Position numbers and translations under genes: made by a program. Source: Hydra vulgaris (Eukaryota > Cnidaria > Hydrozoa > Anthoathecata > Hydridae). Taken from it: DNA of 64,000 bases. The notes under the pieces are model-generated. The model was not told the DNA's origin, did no database searches, and saw only the letters and a program-made list of their open reading frames with translations. This document shows, one piece after another, positions 22,169-34,260 of the stretch. The number at the start of each line of letters is the position of its first letter. The first letter of the stretch is position 1. The stretch covers positions 25,322,501-25,386,500 of the forward strand of contig NC_088921.1 in NCBI RefSeq assembly GCF_038396675.1. The letters run 5' to 3'.

Positions 22169-22320
22169 TATTATATATAATATATACAAAAATACATACA
22201 CATATATTCATACATATATGCATATCGATACACACACATATAACTTGTCATTCATAATATGTATTTAAACTATGTTATACATACTATACTTATTTACAAT
22301 GAGAACAATATACAGAAAAT

Positions 22321-22387
22321 GTATGCATATAAATTTAATAATGAAATATTATTTGGTTATTAAATTTATTTGGATTATATGCATACA
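22321..22387. repeat. Short inverted repeat
   Basis: GTATGCATATAAATTTAATAA at 22321 pairs with TTATTAAATTTATTTGGATTATATGCATAC ending 22387, apart from a small bulge. Confidence 0.8.
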
Positions 22388-22428
22388 TTTTTTATAATTT
22401 TTATAATGTTATTAATATTTATATAATA

Positions 22429-22547
22429 GGTTTGAAAACCTAGTGAACTACGTCTAAGCATATAATATATGGTTTACTTAGCTATTTATAATAGTTAAGT
22501 AAACCATGCATTATATGTTTCGATATACTTCACTAAATTTTCAAACC
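22429..22547. mobile_element. Fold-back MITE
   Basis: GGTTTGAAAACCTAGTGAA at the left and its near-inverse ending TTTTCAAACC at the right form a 119-bp hairpin-capable unit. The inner palindrome is GGTTTACTTA/TAAGTAAACC. Confidence 0.75.
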
Positions 22548-23408
22548 ATTCATGTCAATTTTATTGATTTAAACATAATTAGATACATATATTTATTCAA
22601 CAATGCATATATGTATGATTCTCACACATATGAAAACAAGACGTAGGTCACGTCAGGTAAATTATGTATTTATTTTGGAAAAAAATGAATCGTCGGATCT
22701 GAGAAAAAATCCAAATCCAAATAAGTTATACATAATTAAAAACCAAAAATTAATAAATTTCTACGCTCGCATTTTTTTAAAAAAAGATTCAAATATATAA
22801 ACAAATTTTACTTTTAGCAACTAGATTATTGTCGAAAAGAATCATTTTCCTAATATATACTTATGTATATACATGTTATTTTTTATCATTTTCTTTTCAA
22901 AAAATAAGTTACTTCTATAACTTATCTATAATTCTATTAAAAGTATGCAAATGTTGCATCTTACATAAACTTAAAATTATATCGTTGCTAGTTTAAATTA
23001 TTCTTTGTAGCTAAAGACCGTAGCCATATTTTAAGTAACAAACGCGTTAAATGTTTTAATTGAAAATCACGATTGCTTTAATTGATTGTCACGATGTTTT
23101 AAGTGAATATCATGGTTGTTTTAAATGGATGTCATGTTTGTTTTAAATGGATGCAAAAACCGTTATAGCGGCCGAACTTACGAGATGGTATCGATAGTTC
23201 GATCAAAGTAGATGTTTTCAGTTTAAATCAAATTTTGAGTATGAGTTTTTAATTTTCCTTTTTTTGTTTTTACAGTATCAATTAGCTATATAATTTTCTG
23301 TATGTTTCAGGAAAATAAGTTCAAAGTTTTTTATTTACGCGTGATAAATAAATGTTCAAAGATAAAGTGACCGAACTTAGGCGGGTTTACGGTTTTTTAC
23401 TCTTCAAG

Positions 23409-23779
23409 TTACAGGGTTCATTCATTCTTAAATGCGTCTATTCATTTTTCATACGTCATTTTTATATGCGCGTCTATTTATTTTTATATGCGTGTCTATT
23501 TATTTTTTTATTCATTCTTATACGCGTGTTTATATGCGAATCATCTACCCATAAAATCTCTAATATAATTTTATATAAACAATAAAAAGTCTTCGTCTTA
23601 GGAAGTTTTAACCTCGTTTTCCAGAAAACAAGAAAAATTTGTTTTGAAAAAACTGTGCTTTTAAAAAATGCATGTAAGAATGAATAAATACGCATATAAC
23701 AATGAATAAATACGCATATAATAATAAGTTCGCATTTAAGGATGAATAAACACACATATAAAAATAAATAACCCTGTAA
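23409..23779. mobile_element. MITE with subterminal tandem repeats
   Basis: The termini are TTACAGGGTTCATT and AATAACCCTGTAA. Inside the left end TTCATTCTTATACGCGT-type units repeat about five times (23420-23540). Their inverse (AATGAATAAATACGCATATA) repeats about four times inside the right end (23670-23770). No coding capacity. Length is about 370 bp. Confidence 0.75.
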
Positions 23780-23837
23780 TATTAGTTTCCATGTCTGACA
23801 CGAGTTGAAAAAGCTCTTTTTTCGGTTTGGTTAAGGT

Positions 23838-24134
<297 letters not shown>

Positions 24135-24173
24135 TGTTTTTAAACTAGAATATATCTTATATATTCTAGTTTA
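24135..24173. repeat. Palindrome bordering (TA)n
   Basis: GTTTTTAAACTAGAATATA and its inverse TATATTCTAGTTTAAAAAC are separated by a few bases. Confidence 0.9.
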
Positions 24174-24261
24174 AAAACTATTTGATGATATTTGTATTCT
24201 AAAAACATTTTCCATTTTTAAAAGATAAAATAATTTTCTTTTTGTTTTTATTTTATTTGAA

Positions 24262-24566
24262 CCCAGGAAAAAAATTTCTATTGGATTTCTATAAACTTTT
24301 GAAACAAATGGTCTTTAAAAATTCTATAGAATTTTTATAAAATTTTTATAGAAAATTTTTATAAAATTTTTATGTCTATTAATTTCTATAGAAATTGCTA
24401 CGAAACTTTTTTTTCTAAAGAAAAAAAAGTAGAAAAAAAAGTTCTTTACGAATTTCTATAGAAATTAACAGAGGTTCTATAGAAATTCTATAAAATTCTA
24501 TTAAATTTTTATAGGCTATATGTTTCAAAAGTTTATAGAAATTCTATAGAACTTTTTTTTCCTGGG
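24262..24566. mobile_element. Fold-back MITE rich in TTCTATAGAA
   Basis: CCCAGGAAAAAAATTTCTAT at the left and the inverse ending TTTTTCCTGGG at the right delimit 305 bp. ATAAACTTTTGAAACA / TGTTTCAAAAGTTTAT form the second pairing block, and TTCTATAGAA palindromes recur inside. Confidence 0.8.
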
Positions 24567-26150
24567 AAGTTTTAAAATAAAATTTTGATCAAAATAACTA
24601 AATAAAACATTTTGATCAAAATAATAACTCTTAATAGGTTTAACCATTTTTGGGCTGAAAAGTTTTTTTTAATACAACTTTTTGATGATTCTGAGGCACT
24701 CTGCTTACACTTTTTATTTTTATATTTTATCAGATGACAGTAATGGTAATATCTGCTTATTTCCCACAACTATTATTTTTTTAACAATGTTGTTTGTTTT
24801 AACTATGTTTTTTTTCTTCCGACAAAATTAAGTTTTTTTGAGAGTTTAACGTTGACAAATCCTCTACAGATAAAAAACAAAAAGAAAAACTGCTTTAAAA
24901 ATAATAAAAAGTTTTTAAAAAAAATTTTCAAATTGTTTTGTGATATAAAAGTATTATGAAAAATGATATTCTTAAACAATGACGCATTTTAACATAAGTT
25001 TAGTCATTCCAAAACAGTTCTTTTACTAGAAATTGTTTGATTACAAAAGACAGATTACAAAAGACAGAGCATGAAAATGCAAATTACAAAAGACAGAGCA
25101 TGATAACAATAAATTAAAGAAATCGAACCTTCTTTTTTCCCTCAACCTTAAAAAAAAAATAAACTAAGAGTTTTTTAAAAATTACCATACCTCGACCTCG
25201 ATACCTCTATTAAATTTTAACGTAACATACTTCAACTCGCTCAAATTTCAATGACAGATTTTGAATTATTCCTTTTTCTTTTTTTGCACATTTTACTTTT
25301 TTTTCTTTTACATTAGTTCATTTTAATATTGTTTTTTTATTTAATTTATAAAATATTTGCTTTAGTATTTAAACTTAGGCCTCGAAAATCTAATTATCTA
25401 AAACAGATTACTCTGAAGGATTTTTAGAAAAATTAGTTTTTAACTAAACAAAGTTGTAAAAAACGACATATTATTCTATTTTAAATCATAAAATGTTTTA
25501 TTTGATTAAGAAATGTTTAATAAATTTTATTATTTAACAAAAAAATTATTATTTTATATACTTCATATATTAATTAATTTTTTCAATATTAACTTCACGT
25601 AAAAATTGTTTATATACGCTATATATTTAAAAAAGGCAATGGCGGTGCAGTTGTTAAATTAAAAAGGTCTAAAAGAAGAATGGTTGCTCATTGTTAGAAG
25701 GAAAAAAAAAAAAAAAAAAAAAAAAAATGTAGAAAGAACCAGGAAAATCTAGAAAAAGAAGGTTGTTTTAAAATGCTGTTTTATTTTATTTAATAAATTT
25801 ACTTTAACAAATCTTGCTTTAGTATTAAAATTACAAGAATACACAACAAAATTGCAACAATATTTTTTATTGAGCAATTTTGCAGAATATTTCTATTGAG
25901 AAACTTTTCTTAAAATAAGAAATTTAGTTCTGAATTTAAAAAAATAAGAAATATATTTCTTGTTTAAATTATGACGATTTTGCATTGTGATATTAAAATT
26001 GCTATAAAAAGTATAAGAGCATGACCGAGATCGATTGATACGATTTGATAAAAAGTAAATAAATGTCATATTCTTAATGATTAAAAATATATGATTAATG
26101 TCAACCACATATGCTGGTTAATAGCTAAATATATTAAAAACTATAAGTAT
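24567..26150. other. A+T-rich DNA, no gene seen
   Basis: Only homopolymer tracts stand out, notably an A-run of about 28 at 25700-25728 that could be the tail of a degraded retroposon. Confidence 0.5.
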
Positions 26151-26170
26151 TTACATCAGCAGATGTAATT

Positions 26171-26950
26171 TTGAGAAATACACAAGACATTGAACAAAAT
26201 ATCGAAGTTGGTTCAATGTCTTTACAAAAAACATTGAATGGGAGAAAAATGAATTTATTAAAAAATATTTATAAACAAAAAAAAAAGCGGCTTCAATTTT
26301 CATCCAATAAAATACCGCAAACTGGATATCTAGTTTATATAATATATATTATATTATTATACCTAAAAAATGTACTGAAGTCGTTCCACTTCATGTGCTC
26401 TTCCAATTTAGGCTTAGTGATTCAAGTAAATGTAAACTTAATGTAAAGGTCACCCGATCATTTAAAACTGCAAACTGATTTGTACAAGGAGAGAACTTGA
26501 AAAAACACTTAACTCTCTTATTCGCGCAAGCTGCTATGTATTTTACCCTACACAAAGCTCTTCTATGATGATTTGCAATAAAAAGATGTCAAAATGAGTT
26601 AAACAAATGCTGCTAATTGAAAAGCTGGATTCCAGCTTATATGTACAAAAAACTACTTTTCAGCCTTAACTCATAGATCAGATGATTTGAAGAACCATAT
26701 GCAAAATAATGTAAAAGCTTTTGCGAAACCAGGTGGAGTTACAACTTAACGCTGTCATGCTCTTATGTTACATCTAAATGATATAATAGATGACATTGAG
26801 GAGCTCAATTATGGTGACCATGAGACTATTAAAATAATATGTGATACTGGAAAACTTATCTTATGAGCAATGACATATCCCTATTTAGCTTTTCTTTACT
26901 TCTATAGCACTATCTTAGTTAAAAGTTATGATGCACAGAAGTTTTACAAA
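26171..26950 (+). pseudogene. Possible decayed coding stretch, unrecognised
   Basis: Frame 26171-26446 is hydrophilic at first, then a hydrophobic stretch. Downstream frames give ALTHRSDDLKNHMQNNVKAF and LNDIIDDIEELNYGDHETIKIICDTGKL, which look protein-like but are interrupted by stops. No family was recognised. Confidence 0.25.
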
Positions 26951-27240
26951 TAAAAAGACTTTTTATTTAACACATAAGTAAATTCTCCTTTGAGCAGCAA
27001 GAAGCTTACGATGAAGCCAAGTTTATTAATTGGCAAAGCGTGGACGTTGGACGAAAAATGAATACTGCACCCATTTATTCCAACTTCGAAGCATTTTTTT
27101 TTTGCTCCTCTTCCTTTTATGCCGCATGGGAGCAATAATAAGTTGGAAACAAGGTAAAAATATTATAGATCTCTTAAAATTTTTGTATGTTTTAGATCCA
27201 GTGCCAGTGAGTCTTGTGTTTTGCTGTACCATATATACAT

Positions 27241-27241
27241 C

Positions 27242-27293
<52 letters not shown>

Positions 27294-27318
27294 TATATAT
27301 ATAGATATATATATATAT

Positions 27319-27410
<92 letters not shown>
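27241..27410. repeat. (TA)n microsatellite, compound with ATAG
   Basis: AT array of about 170 bp interrupted by GATA units in its first third. Confidence 0.97.
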
Positions 27411-27411
<1 letters not shown>

Positions 27412-27582
27412 AGAGGCGAATTAGTCTCTAAATGCACACACAAAAATAAAGTTCTCCTTTCATTATTTGATAGCGGAGATTAGTTTTCATTACGTCTTCT
27501 TGCACTATAACGTCAGAACTCGTTCAACCGTAGTTTGTAATTTTTAAACGGTTTTTTATATATTTGATTTTGTACTTCATGG

Positions 27583-27628
27583 CTGATGATTGCTGAAAGG
27601 CATGAAACTTTAAGTTCCATTAAAAGTT
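27583..27628 (+). ncRNA. Hammerhead-ribozyme-like core (weak candidate)
   Basis: CTGATGA (27583) is followed by a short TGC/GCA stem-loop, then GAAAC (27604), then a helix ACTTTAA/TTAAAAGT whose last T would pair with the A after GAA. These are the conserved core bases of a hammerhead, as found in some Penelope-like elements and retrozymes. I could not build a good third stem (stem I), so it may be chance. Confidence 0.3.
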
Positions 27629-27646
27629 GTTTTTTCTAAAATTTAA

Positions 27647-27751
<105 letters not shown>

Positions 27752-28221
27752 TCAAATTAAAATTTTTTTGTTCAATAATCATATTAAAAACCTGGTTTAT
27801 TTTAAGTTCGATATCGTGGATTATTACTTTATAAATTTTTTTTATCGAAACTCTTCTAAACTTCTTTTTAGAACAATAAATGGTTTCAGTCATTTATTAT
27901 ATGTACGATCTTTTTTATTGTAGATTATTTTATTCGCCAAATAAAATTAAAAAAAAAAAATTACGCCTATAAGATAATAGGAACATAGGGTAGCTGTATA
28001 ATTTGTCATAGGTTATTAGAATAAATATGTACAAAAAGCTATTTTTTCAATAAATTTTAATTGCGCATGTTTACATTAGACTGTGAAATTTATAGAAAGT
28101 CAAAAAAAAAACAAAATCTGTGCTACTTTTTAAATTACTATTATATGAAATAAAAACATGACAGTAAAACAATTTAATTGTTTTTAATACTGTGATAATA
28201 TATGTGTTTAGCACTATAAAA

Positions 28222-29031
28222 ATGGTTTTCTTTAACATGAAGAAAAGCGATCTTATAAACTTACTACACAGATTTTTTCCAATAATGGTTTGGCTTCCTC
28301 AATATAACTTTACCAAATTGCGCGGAGATGTTATTGCCGGATTAACGTGTGGATTTGTCGTTATTCCTCAAAGTATTGCATATGCAAATCTTGGAAAACT
28401 TCCTGGACAATATGGATTATACGCATCTTTAACCCCTGGATTGATTTATGCAATATTTGGCACATCAAAAGATGTCAGTGTAGGTACAACGGTGACTCTA
28501 GGGTTATATACATCAAGTTTTAATTCAACTCATAGCACTATAGGAGCATCTCTTCTAAGTTTCTTAACTGGAGCTATTTTGGTACTGATGGGCATTTTTA
28601 AACTAGGTTATATGATCAAGTATGTACCTCAACTAGTCATCAGCGCGTTTGTTTCAGCGACGGCTATTACTATTATGGTAACACAACTTTCGAATTTATT
28701 TGGAATTAAAAAAGCGCCTCGAAATGTGTTTGAAATTCTAAAATTCATCGTTGTAAACATAAGTGGAACTAATAAATGGGACATAATAATGGGCGTTTGT
28801 TGCATAGTGTTTTTATTTTTTTTTGTCTGGCTTTCTACTAGAAAGTTTGGAAATAAAGAAAAAAGTAAGATTAAAACGTTTGTAGCAAAACTGATTTTGT
28901 TTTTAAGCGCTTCTCGAATGGCTTTAGTGTGCTTCTTTGCAACAACTGCTGTTTACATATTCCATATATATGGATTAAAAGAAAAATTTACAACGGCTGG
29001 AACAATTCCAAAAGGTTTACCCAAATACCAG
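28222..29031 (+). CDS. SLC26-type sulfate/anion transporter, exon 1
   Basis: Exon 1 encodes 270 codons of a membrane anion transporter related to SLC26 (closest in style to SLC26A11-like proteins). The start ATG at 28222 is preceded by an AG about 11 bp upstream; an earlier in-frame ATG at 28192 is possible. PQYNFTKLRGDVIAGLTCGFVVIPQSIAYANLG is the family's conserved N-terminal block and sulfate-transporter signature region. Several hydrophobic helices follow (SLLSFLTGAILVLMGIF, LVISAFVSATAITIM). The exon ends KGLPKYQ and is followed by GTAATT, a good splice donor in phase 0. The protein would move sulfate or other anions across the plasma or lysosomal membrane. Confidence 0.93.
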
Positions 29032-29239
29032 GTAATTACAATTAAGCTTATATTTTAAATCATGGTTTAGTTATTTTAAAATATTATGGAATTGTAAAAC
29101 GTATTGTAATATAAAACGTTTTAAATAACTAAAAAAAGTAAAAAAAAAAATTTCCTAAACGTATTATAATATAAAAACGTTTTAAAATATTGTGAAATAA
29201 CTAAAAAAATCTTTCATCAAAAAAGGATTTTTCTTACAG
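29032..29239 (+). other. Intron 1 of the SLC26-type gene
   Basis: It starts GTAATTACAA, ends TTTTTCTTACAG and splices in phase 0. Length is 208 bp. Two copies of a TTGTAA/TAAAACGTTTTAAA motif occur inside. Confidence 0.9.
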
Positions 29240-29531
29240 AGTCCATTTCAAACATACAAAAATGGAAATGTTACCGTTAAAACAACTGGTCAACTAATAG
29301 AACGCTTTGGTGCTTCTCTTATTATATTACCCATAGTGATGTTTATTGAACAAATGTCTATAACAAAAGCATTTGCTAAAAAGTTCAACTATACAGTAAA
29401 AGCGCAGCAAGAGTTAATTGCAATCGGAATGTGCAACATAATTGCTTCTTTTTACGGAGGTTGGATTGTAGGTGGGGCCTTTTCGCGTTCTGCCCTGAAC
29501 GCCATGAGTGGTGCTCAAACTCCCTTAGCAG
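29240..29531 (+). CDS. SLC26-type sulfate/anion transporter, exon 2
   Basis: Exon 2 (292 bp) continues the frame with SPFQTYKNGNVTVK, then a helix (GASLIILPIVMFIEQMSITKAF). It then gives QQELIAIGMCNIIASFYGGWIVGGAFSRSALN, the highly conserved SLC26 segment (G-N---SFF-G-P--G-FSRSA-N). It ends TPLAG with the last Gly codon split (phase 1) at GTATGT. Frame, splice signals and homologous segment all agree. Confidence 0.93.
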
Positions 29532-29624
29532 GTATGTTTCTTAATGTTATTCAATAAAATATCATCAACCACAAAACTATTAAAATATTGATATTTATAT
29601 ACTTAGTATATTTTTTTCAAACAG

Positions 29625-30394
29625 GTGCAGTTTCAGGACTGGTTGCGTTAATAGCTCTTGAGTTCATGACTCCAGCTTTATATTATATTCCATTAGCAGC
29701 TTTAGGAGCTATGATGGTGATGGCAGTTGTTACGATGATTGAATTGAGTATACTAAAACATATTTGGAGTTTGCACAAATGGGATTTGCTGCCGTTTTGT
29801 GCTGCGTTTTGCACAAGTTTTTACAAACTAGAGTATGGCGTCATTGTAGGAACAGGTATCGCAATTTTAGTACTTCTTTCCCGCGAGGCGCGTCCGAAAT
29901 ATTTACTAAAAAAGAATGAAGCGGAAAAGTATATCAAACTACTTTTGTTAGAAAACTTGACCTATCCTGGTGTCGAAGCAGTAAATAAAACAATTTATTC
30001 TGAAGTCAATAGCCGTACTTGGATTGAAACTGTGTTTTTAGATATGTCTGCCATGGTTCGAGTTGATTTTACAATACTTAAAAACTTTGAATTTTTAAAA
30101 AACGAGTTTTTAAAAAAGAAAATTGTTCTTTGTTTTATAAACTTTTCTCGCATTTCTGTTCGAAGAAAGTTTGTAAAGGCTGGTTTAATAACCAATGGAG
30201 AAGATTTGACAATAGTAAATAATTCTTTAGGAAAAACTTTAGATTTGGTTGAAAATAATGATCTCAAAATTGGATTAACGGAGGATGATGATTTAGAACT
30301 AGAAATGACAGTTTTAAATAAAATGAGCGAGAATGAATTGAGTACTGTGAATGTCTTGGAAAATGTTGCAGTCGTGCATTTTAGAGACCAATAA
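29625..30394 (+). CDS. SLC26-type sulfate/anion transporter, exon 3 and STAS domain
   Basis: It follows a 93-bp intron (GTATGT...AAACAG) and contributes 257 codons to a stop at 30394; the spliced protein is 623 residues, normal for SLC26A11-like members. The first part has the last membrane helices (AVSGLVALIALEFMTPALYYIP, LGAMMVMAVVTMIE, YGVIVGTGIAILVLLSREARP). The rest is a cytoplasmic STAS domain: ENLTYPGVEAV, then ETVFLDMSAMVRVDFTILKNF, where VFLDMS is the STAS core strand. The C-terminus is acidic and unstructured. AATAAA at 30445 is the likely polyadenylation signal. The three exons carry no stop or indel, so the gene looks functional. Confidence 0.93.
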
Positions 30395-30444
30395 TTTTTA
30401 AGAATGTTTTAAGACTTTTGTGTGATGTTTATATTTGATAATTA

Positions 30445-30450
30445 AATAAA
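30445..30450 (+). promoter_or_regulatory. Polyadenylation signal of the SLC26-type gene
   Basis: AATAAA lies 51 bp after the stop codon on the same strand. Confidence 0.6.
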
Positions 30451-30459
30451 GGCTGAGTC

Positions 30460-31494
30460 TGCGAAACTTAATTAAACACCTTATCCAGCATATTATTTTG
30501 TAAAGTGGTAATTGAATAAAAAACTTTTTTAAACTTATAGATATTCAGATATTGTATATGTATTAATTCACATATATATTTATACAGTTTTATGATTGTA
30601 TCATTGAACAGTTTACAAGTGAATATAAATGTAGAGAACAGTATTTTAACAAGATGCTACTTATCGTAAAAACTTCACTCAAGTAAGTTAAACTTTTCAC
30701 AAGCAAATGTAATTATTTATGTAATGTCAGTCATTTCTAACTTCTCAAAACTACTCATGCATTGTCTTAGGTGTTATTTGTGTAAGAAAACTTATCTTAA
30801 GATTATCTTACAACAAGTAAATAAATATTGTAAAATTAAAAATAAGTAAATTAAACTTTGCTCAAAGAAATATCAAAAAAAATAAGTAGATTTTTTTCAA
30901 AGCTGAATCTGCCTAACCTTTACTACTCCTAAATAAATAAAGTGGTATATTCATGACAAGAAAGGTACGTGTTGCCCACACGTGACCATAGTTTTTAAAA
31001 GTTGAATAAAAAGTGTGAAGTTCAAACCTAGTTGATGATCGATTTATAGTTTGATGATCGGTATGGCAAATGCGGAACACAATGCAATGGGCCATAAAAC
31101 ACATGATCTAACTGAATTATACCCACATATTAAGTTATAAAAATACTAATTTGTGATTCCATTTCAAGAATATTCCATGGTATCGTCCCCATTTTCATTA
31201 GTCTAATATTTTGTAATAAATATTTCTTGAGTTGTTTAATAGAGTTGTTAGAGTTGTGTTTTATTTAATGAAGAAAAAAACAACTTAATACATTGTGTTT
31301 GCTGCAAGAAGACAACCTAAAAAGAGCAGGAAAAAGAATTTAAAATGGCTGACAATTTGAGCAGATTTTTATTGATATCAATTTTATTTACACTTGAATT
31401 TCAAAGGAAACTTTTTTTTAGCTATTCACATATATTTTTTATTTAGCTATTTGTATATAACTTATAAAATACTTATAAAAGCTGAAGATCTTGT
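30460..31494. other. Intergenic DNA, no gene seen
   Basis: A+T-rich, without recognisable coding or repeat structure. Confidence 0.5.
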
Positions 31495-31550
31495 CAACAA
31501 CAACAGCAACAACAACAACAACAACAACAACAACAAGGCAAACAACAACA
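31495..31550. repeat. (CAA)n microsatellite
   Basis: About 15 CAA units with two single-base interruptions. Confidence 0.95.
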
Positions 31551-31756
31551 TGCTATTTATTTTCCGTAAATCATTTTTACAATAGTCCCAGTTAGAAAAG
31601 TTACTTTGGAACAACGTTGTTCCAACGTCTTCTATATCATTAGGCTGGGTGATTAAAAAAAAGCAATTGCTTTTACTCAGCGTTTTTGGAGTAATTGTTC
31701 AGCTTTACGCAAATAAAAAGCTCAGCTAACTCGCTCAAATTTTTATTCACGTAAGC

Positions 31757-32560
31757 TTAGCAATTTTCTCTACAAACGCTGAGTTCAGCTTTACATTTCT
31801 CATTTGTAAGGAGTTCTCCACATTTTGCTTGTACTCTCTTCCTCTTTTGTTTTTGTTGTTCTATTATTGCTGCTGTCTTATCAATATTTTCGTGTTGGGT
31901 TTCTCTTGCAAACCGCTTTAAACTTTTTCTCCATTCCTTCTTTACTGGTCCAAAGACATCCACATCCAACGGTTGTAATGCATGTGAGCAATTTTGCGGG
32001 AGAAAAACCATTTGAACATGGTTGTCCATGGCCGCTTTTATGGTTCCATATGTTAAATGACTGCCATGACCATCATAAAACAAGACTATTGGTTTTTAAT
32101 CTTGGTCAACAAACGGTATAAAGTGCTCGACAAACCTAAACAAAGAATGTATTTACTTCTATTGAACCATTTGTACCGTCTTCAAGAATAACAAAGGCTA
32201 TTCAGTGTAAACACATTATTAAAAAAAGGCAAAGAAAAAAAAAGTTTCAAGAAAAAAATGAAAATTATAAAATTCAAGTAAAATAGCAGTACAAAAATCA
32301 AGTAAACTACCATACTTACCAAATAGTCTTGCATCCATCCATGCCAAATAGTCTTGCATCCATCCCATCCCAAAACACATCCTGGCGGTCTATTTTCTAT
32401 CCATTTAGAAAACAGATAGCCTTCTCCCTTAAAAATAAAAAATGGTGGAAGGTATCTTCCATATGCAGACACACAGAACAGAAGAGAGTACATAGCTTTA
32501 CCAGAAGAAGCAGTCAGTTCATAGGCATCTTTGCTTTTTGGATGTACAAATACGCTCTAC
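31757..32560 (-). pseudogene. Pogo/Tigger-like (DDE_1) transposase remnant
   Basis: The minus-strand frame 31757-32083 begins MFYDGHGSHLTYGTIKAAMD and continues FLPQNCSHALQPLDVDVFGPVK. The D-G-H-SH block and the PxxxSHxLQPLDVxxFxPxK block are the second and third catalytic regions of pogo/Tigger transposases. Upstream, frame 32182-32493 gives ELTASSGKAMYSLLFCVSAYGRYLPP, the segment before the catalytic Asp pair. It is interrupted by about 100 bp of unrelated sequence and a 24-bp tandem duplication (CAAATAGTCTTGCATCCATC twice near 32321-32366). The N-terminal CENP-B-like part is not seen. Confidence 0.75.
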
Positions 32561-32697
32561 ATTATGTGATTTTATATTGAAAACATATTTTATAATGAAA
32601 ACATCAGAAAGTCCATGTTTTTTGATACATTTTTGCGAATCTTAGCTTTTTATTAATATTTGAAATAACAAGTTGTAAACTGTAAACACGCATTTTT

Positions 32698-33840
32698 ACC
32701 AGGGACGGATTATAACTGAGTCAATTGAGGCATTTGCCTCTAGCCAGATTTTTTTAATACACTTTTTGAAGTTAGTTAACACACTTTATTAAAAAGCCCA
32801 TCTTTCTTACTTGAAGAAATTAGAATCATATGCCATTAGAAAGAAAGAACAAGAAAGTGGGAACAATTTATAATATGTTTCTTTTAATACACAAAAACAG
32901 TTACAAAACAACATAACGGCTGTGAGTTGACTCAGTTGAGAGTTAAAATTCGCTTCCGTGGCTTTTTACACACCTTGCTTTGCGCTTGGACTAGCAAAAC
33001 GTCTTGGTGAATTGAAAACTGGTACTTTTAGTGTCTTTTGGTACGCGATACTGCAAAGATTCAAAGAACGCAACAAATCGATAAAGTTCTTTCTGAAGAA
33101 GTTCTCCTGCTTACAAAATATGAATATTGAGTTAATGTGCTAATTGTTATTATCAATCAATTAAAAGCAGCATTGGCTCACAGATCTGCCGCATGTTTAG
33201 ATTTGACCAGCAGATTTAGGTTCATGAACAGATTGCAAACATTGAATCGTATGGAAGTGATAAAATATTAAGATTTTACATCATTTTTCGTATGAAACTG
33301 ATATAATATTGTGACTTTAGCAGCACATTACTCAAATAATATTAAAGTCAGCTTGGGAGAAGAAACTGTTCAGTTTCGGTCTTACACAATCACACAAATG
33401 AACTCTGATAACACAAAAACAAGCAAGGAATTATTGATGTACCCATTTTGCTCAATGATGGTTGGTAGAAAATTCTCCAAGTGTCGCCGAAGCTATTTGA
33501 ATTTACCTCAGCCTAATGGTGGCAAATTGTACAAAAGAAAAAGATTCTTGCAATTAAAGTGTATAAAAAATAAATGCTCTAATAGAATTGATCAAGAGCT
33601 GCTCAACATGCTTTCTTTGATGTGCACTGAAAGTGAGGTGACCAGACAACTCTCAATTGATGAATTGTTGAACAATATGCCAGACAAAAATACAAAAAAT
33701 ATCACTTTAATTTTTAAATACATGACTGCAATATTTGATGCTACACTTTTTCTACAGTCAAAATGGCCCCCAAAATACTTTTTATTTTTTTTTTTTTATA
33801 AAAATTTATTCAAAAATTCAGTTATCAGTATGTAACTAAG
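32698..33840 (+). pseudogene. hAT-family (ZMYM1/Charlie-like) remnant
   Basis: The left boundary CCAGGGACGGATTATAACTG resembles hAT-type ends. Frame 32958-33143 (CFALGLAKRLGELKTGTFSVFWYAILQRFKERNK) and frame 33311-33835 follow. The latter contains SKCRRSY, then LKCIKNKCSNRIDQELLNMLSLMCTESEVTRQLSIDELLN. That matches the C-terminal hAT dimerisation region (LK-IKN--S-----RL--L-LL-IE-E). The frames are disjoint and no DDE triad is intact. A matching right end (CGTCCGACCCTG at about 36241-36254) lies 3.4 kb away, so the element may be larger. Confidence 0.5.
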
Positions 33841-34250
33841 GAAAGTATCTGGTTGTTAAGCAATATAGGTATCTATAGCAACTAAATAAAAACAATTTTA
33901 CCTTTTATATAAAGTGCGACCTCGTATTGATACTCATGCCAAATTTAATGAATATAGCACTCGTAAAAAATCTGCAACTATCAAAACAGGTCGTTGCTAT
34001 GCAAATTAGGTATCCATAAAACTTGGTATCCATAGCAACCAAATGATAAACATCCCCTCAAAAGAAGAGAAAACTACATATTAATGCACAAACTAATTAT
34101 AGAGTATATTACACACATAAAACATCTGCAAGTACCAAAAGGTTTTGTAGGTTATTTTGCTGAGCAAAATTAGGTCTCCATAGCAACTAAATATAAAAAA
34201 TGTCACTTTTGTAAGAAGCGCAGACCTTGTATTAATACTCATGCCTTTAG
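33841..34250. repeat. About 160-bp tandem repeat, three diverged copies
   Basis: GGTATCTATAGCAACTAAAT-like strings recur near 33862, 34026 and 34182. Associated segments (GCGACCTCGTATTGATACTC and GCAGACCTTGTATTAATACTC) recur near 33916 and 34221. Confidence 0.75.
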
Positions 34251-34260
34251 CCTTAAGCAT

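Noticed and set aside
22603..22800. 65-codon plus-strand frame
   Set aside because: No motif, skewed composition; probably chance.
29995..30267. Minus-strand frame in SLC26 exon 3
   Set aside because: It is a shadow of the STAS domain coding sequence.
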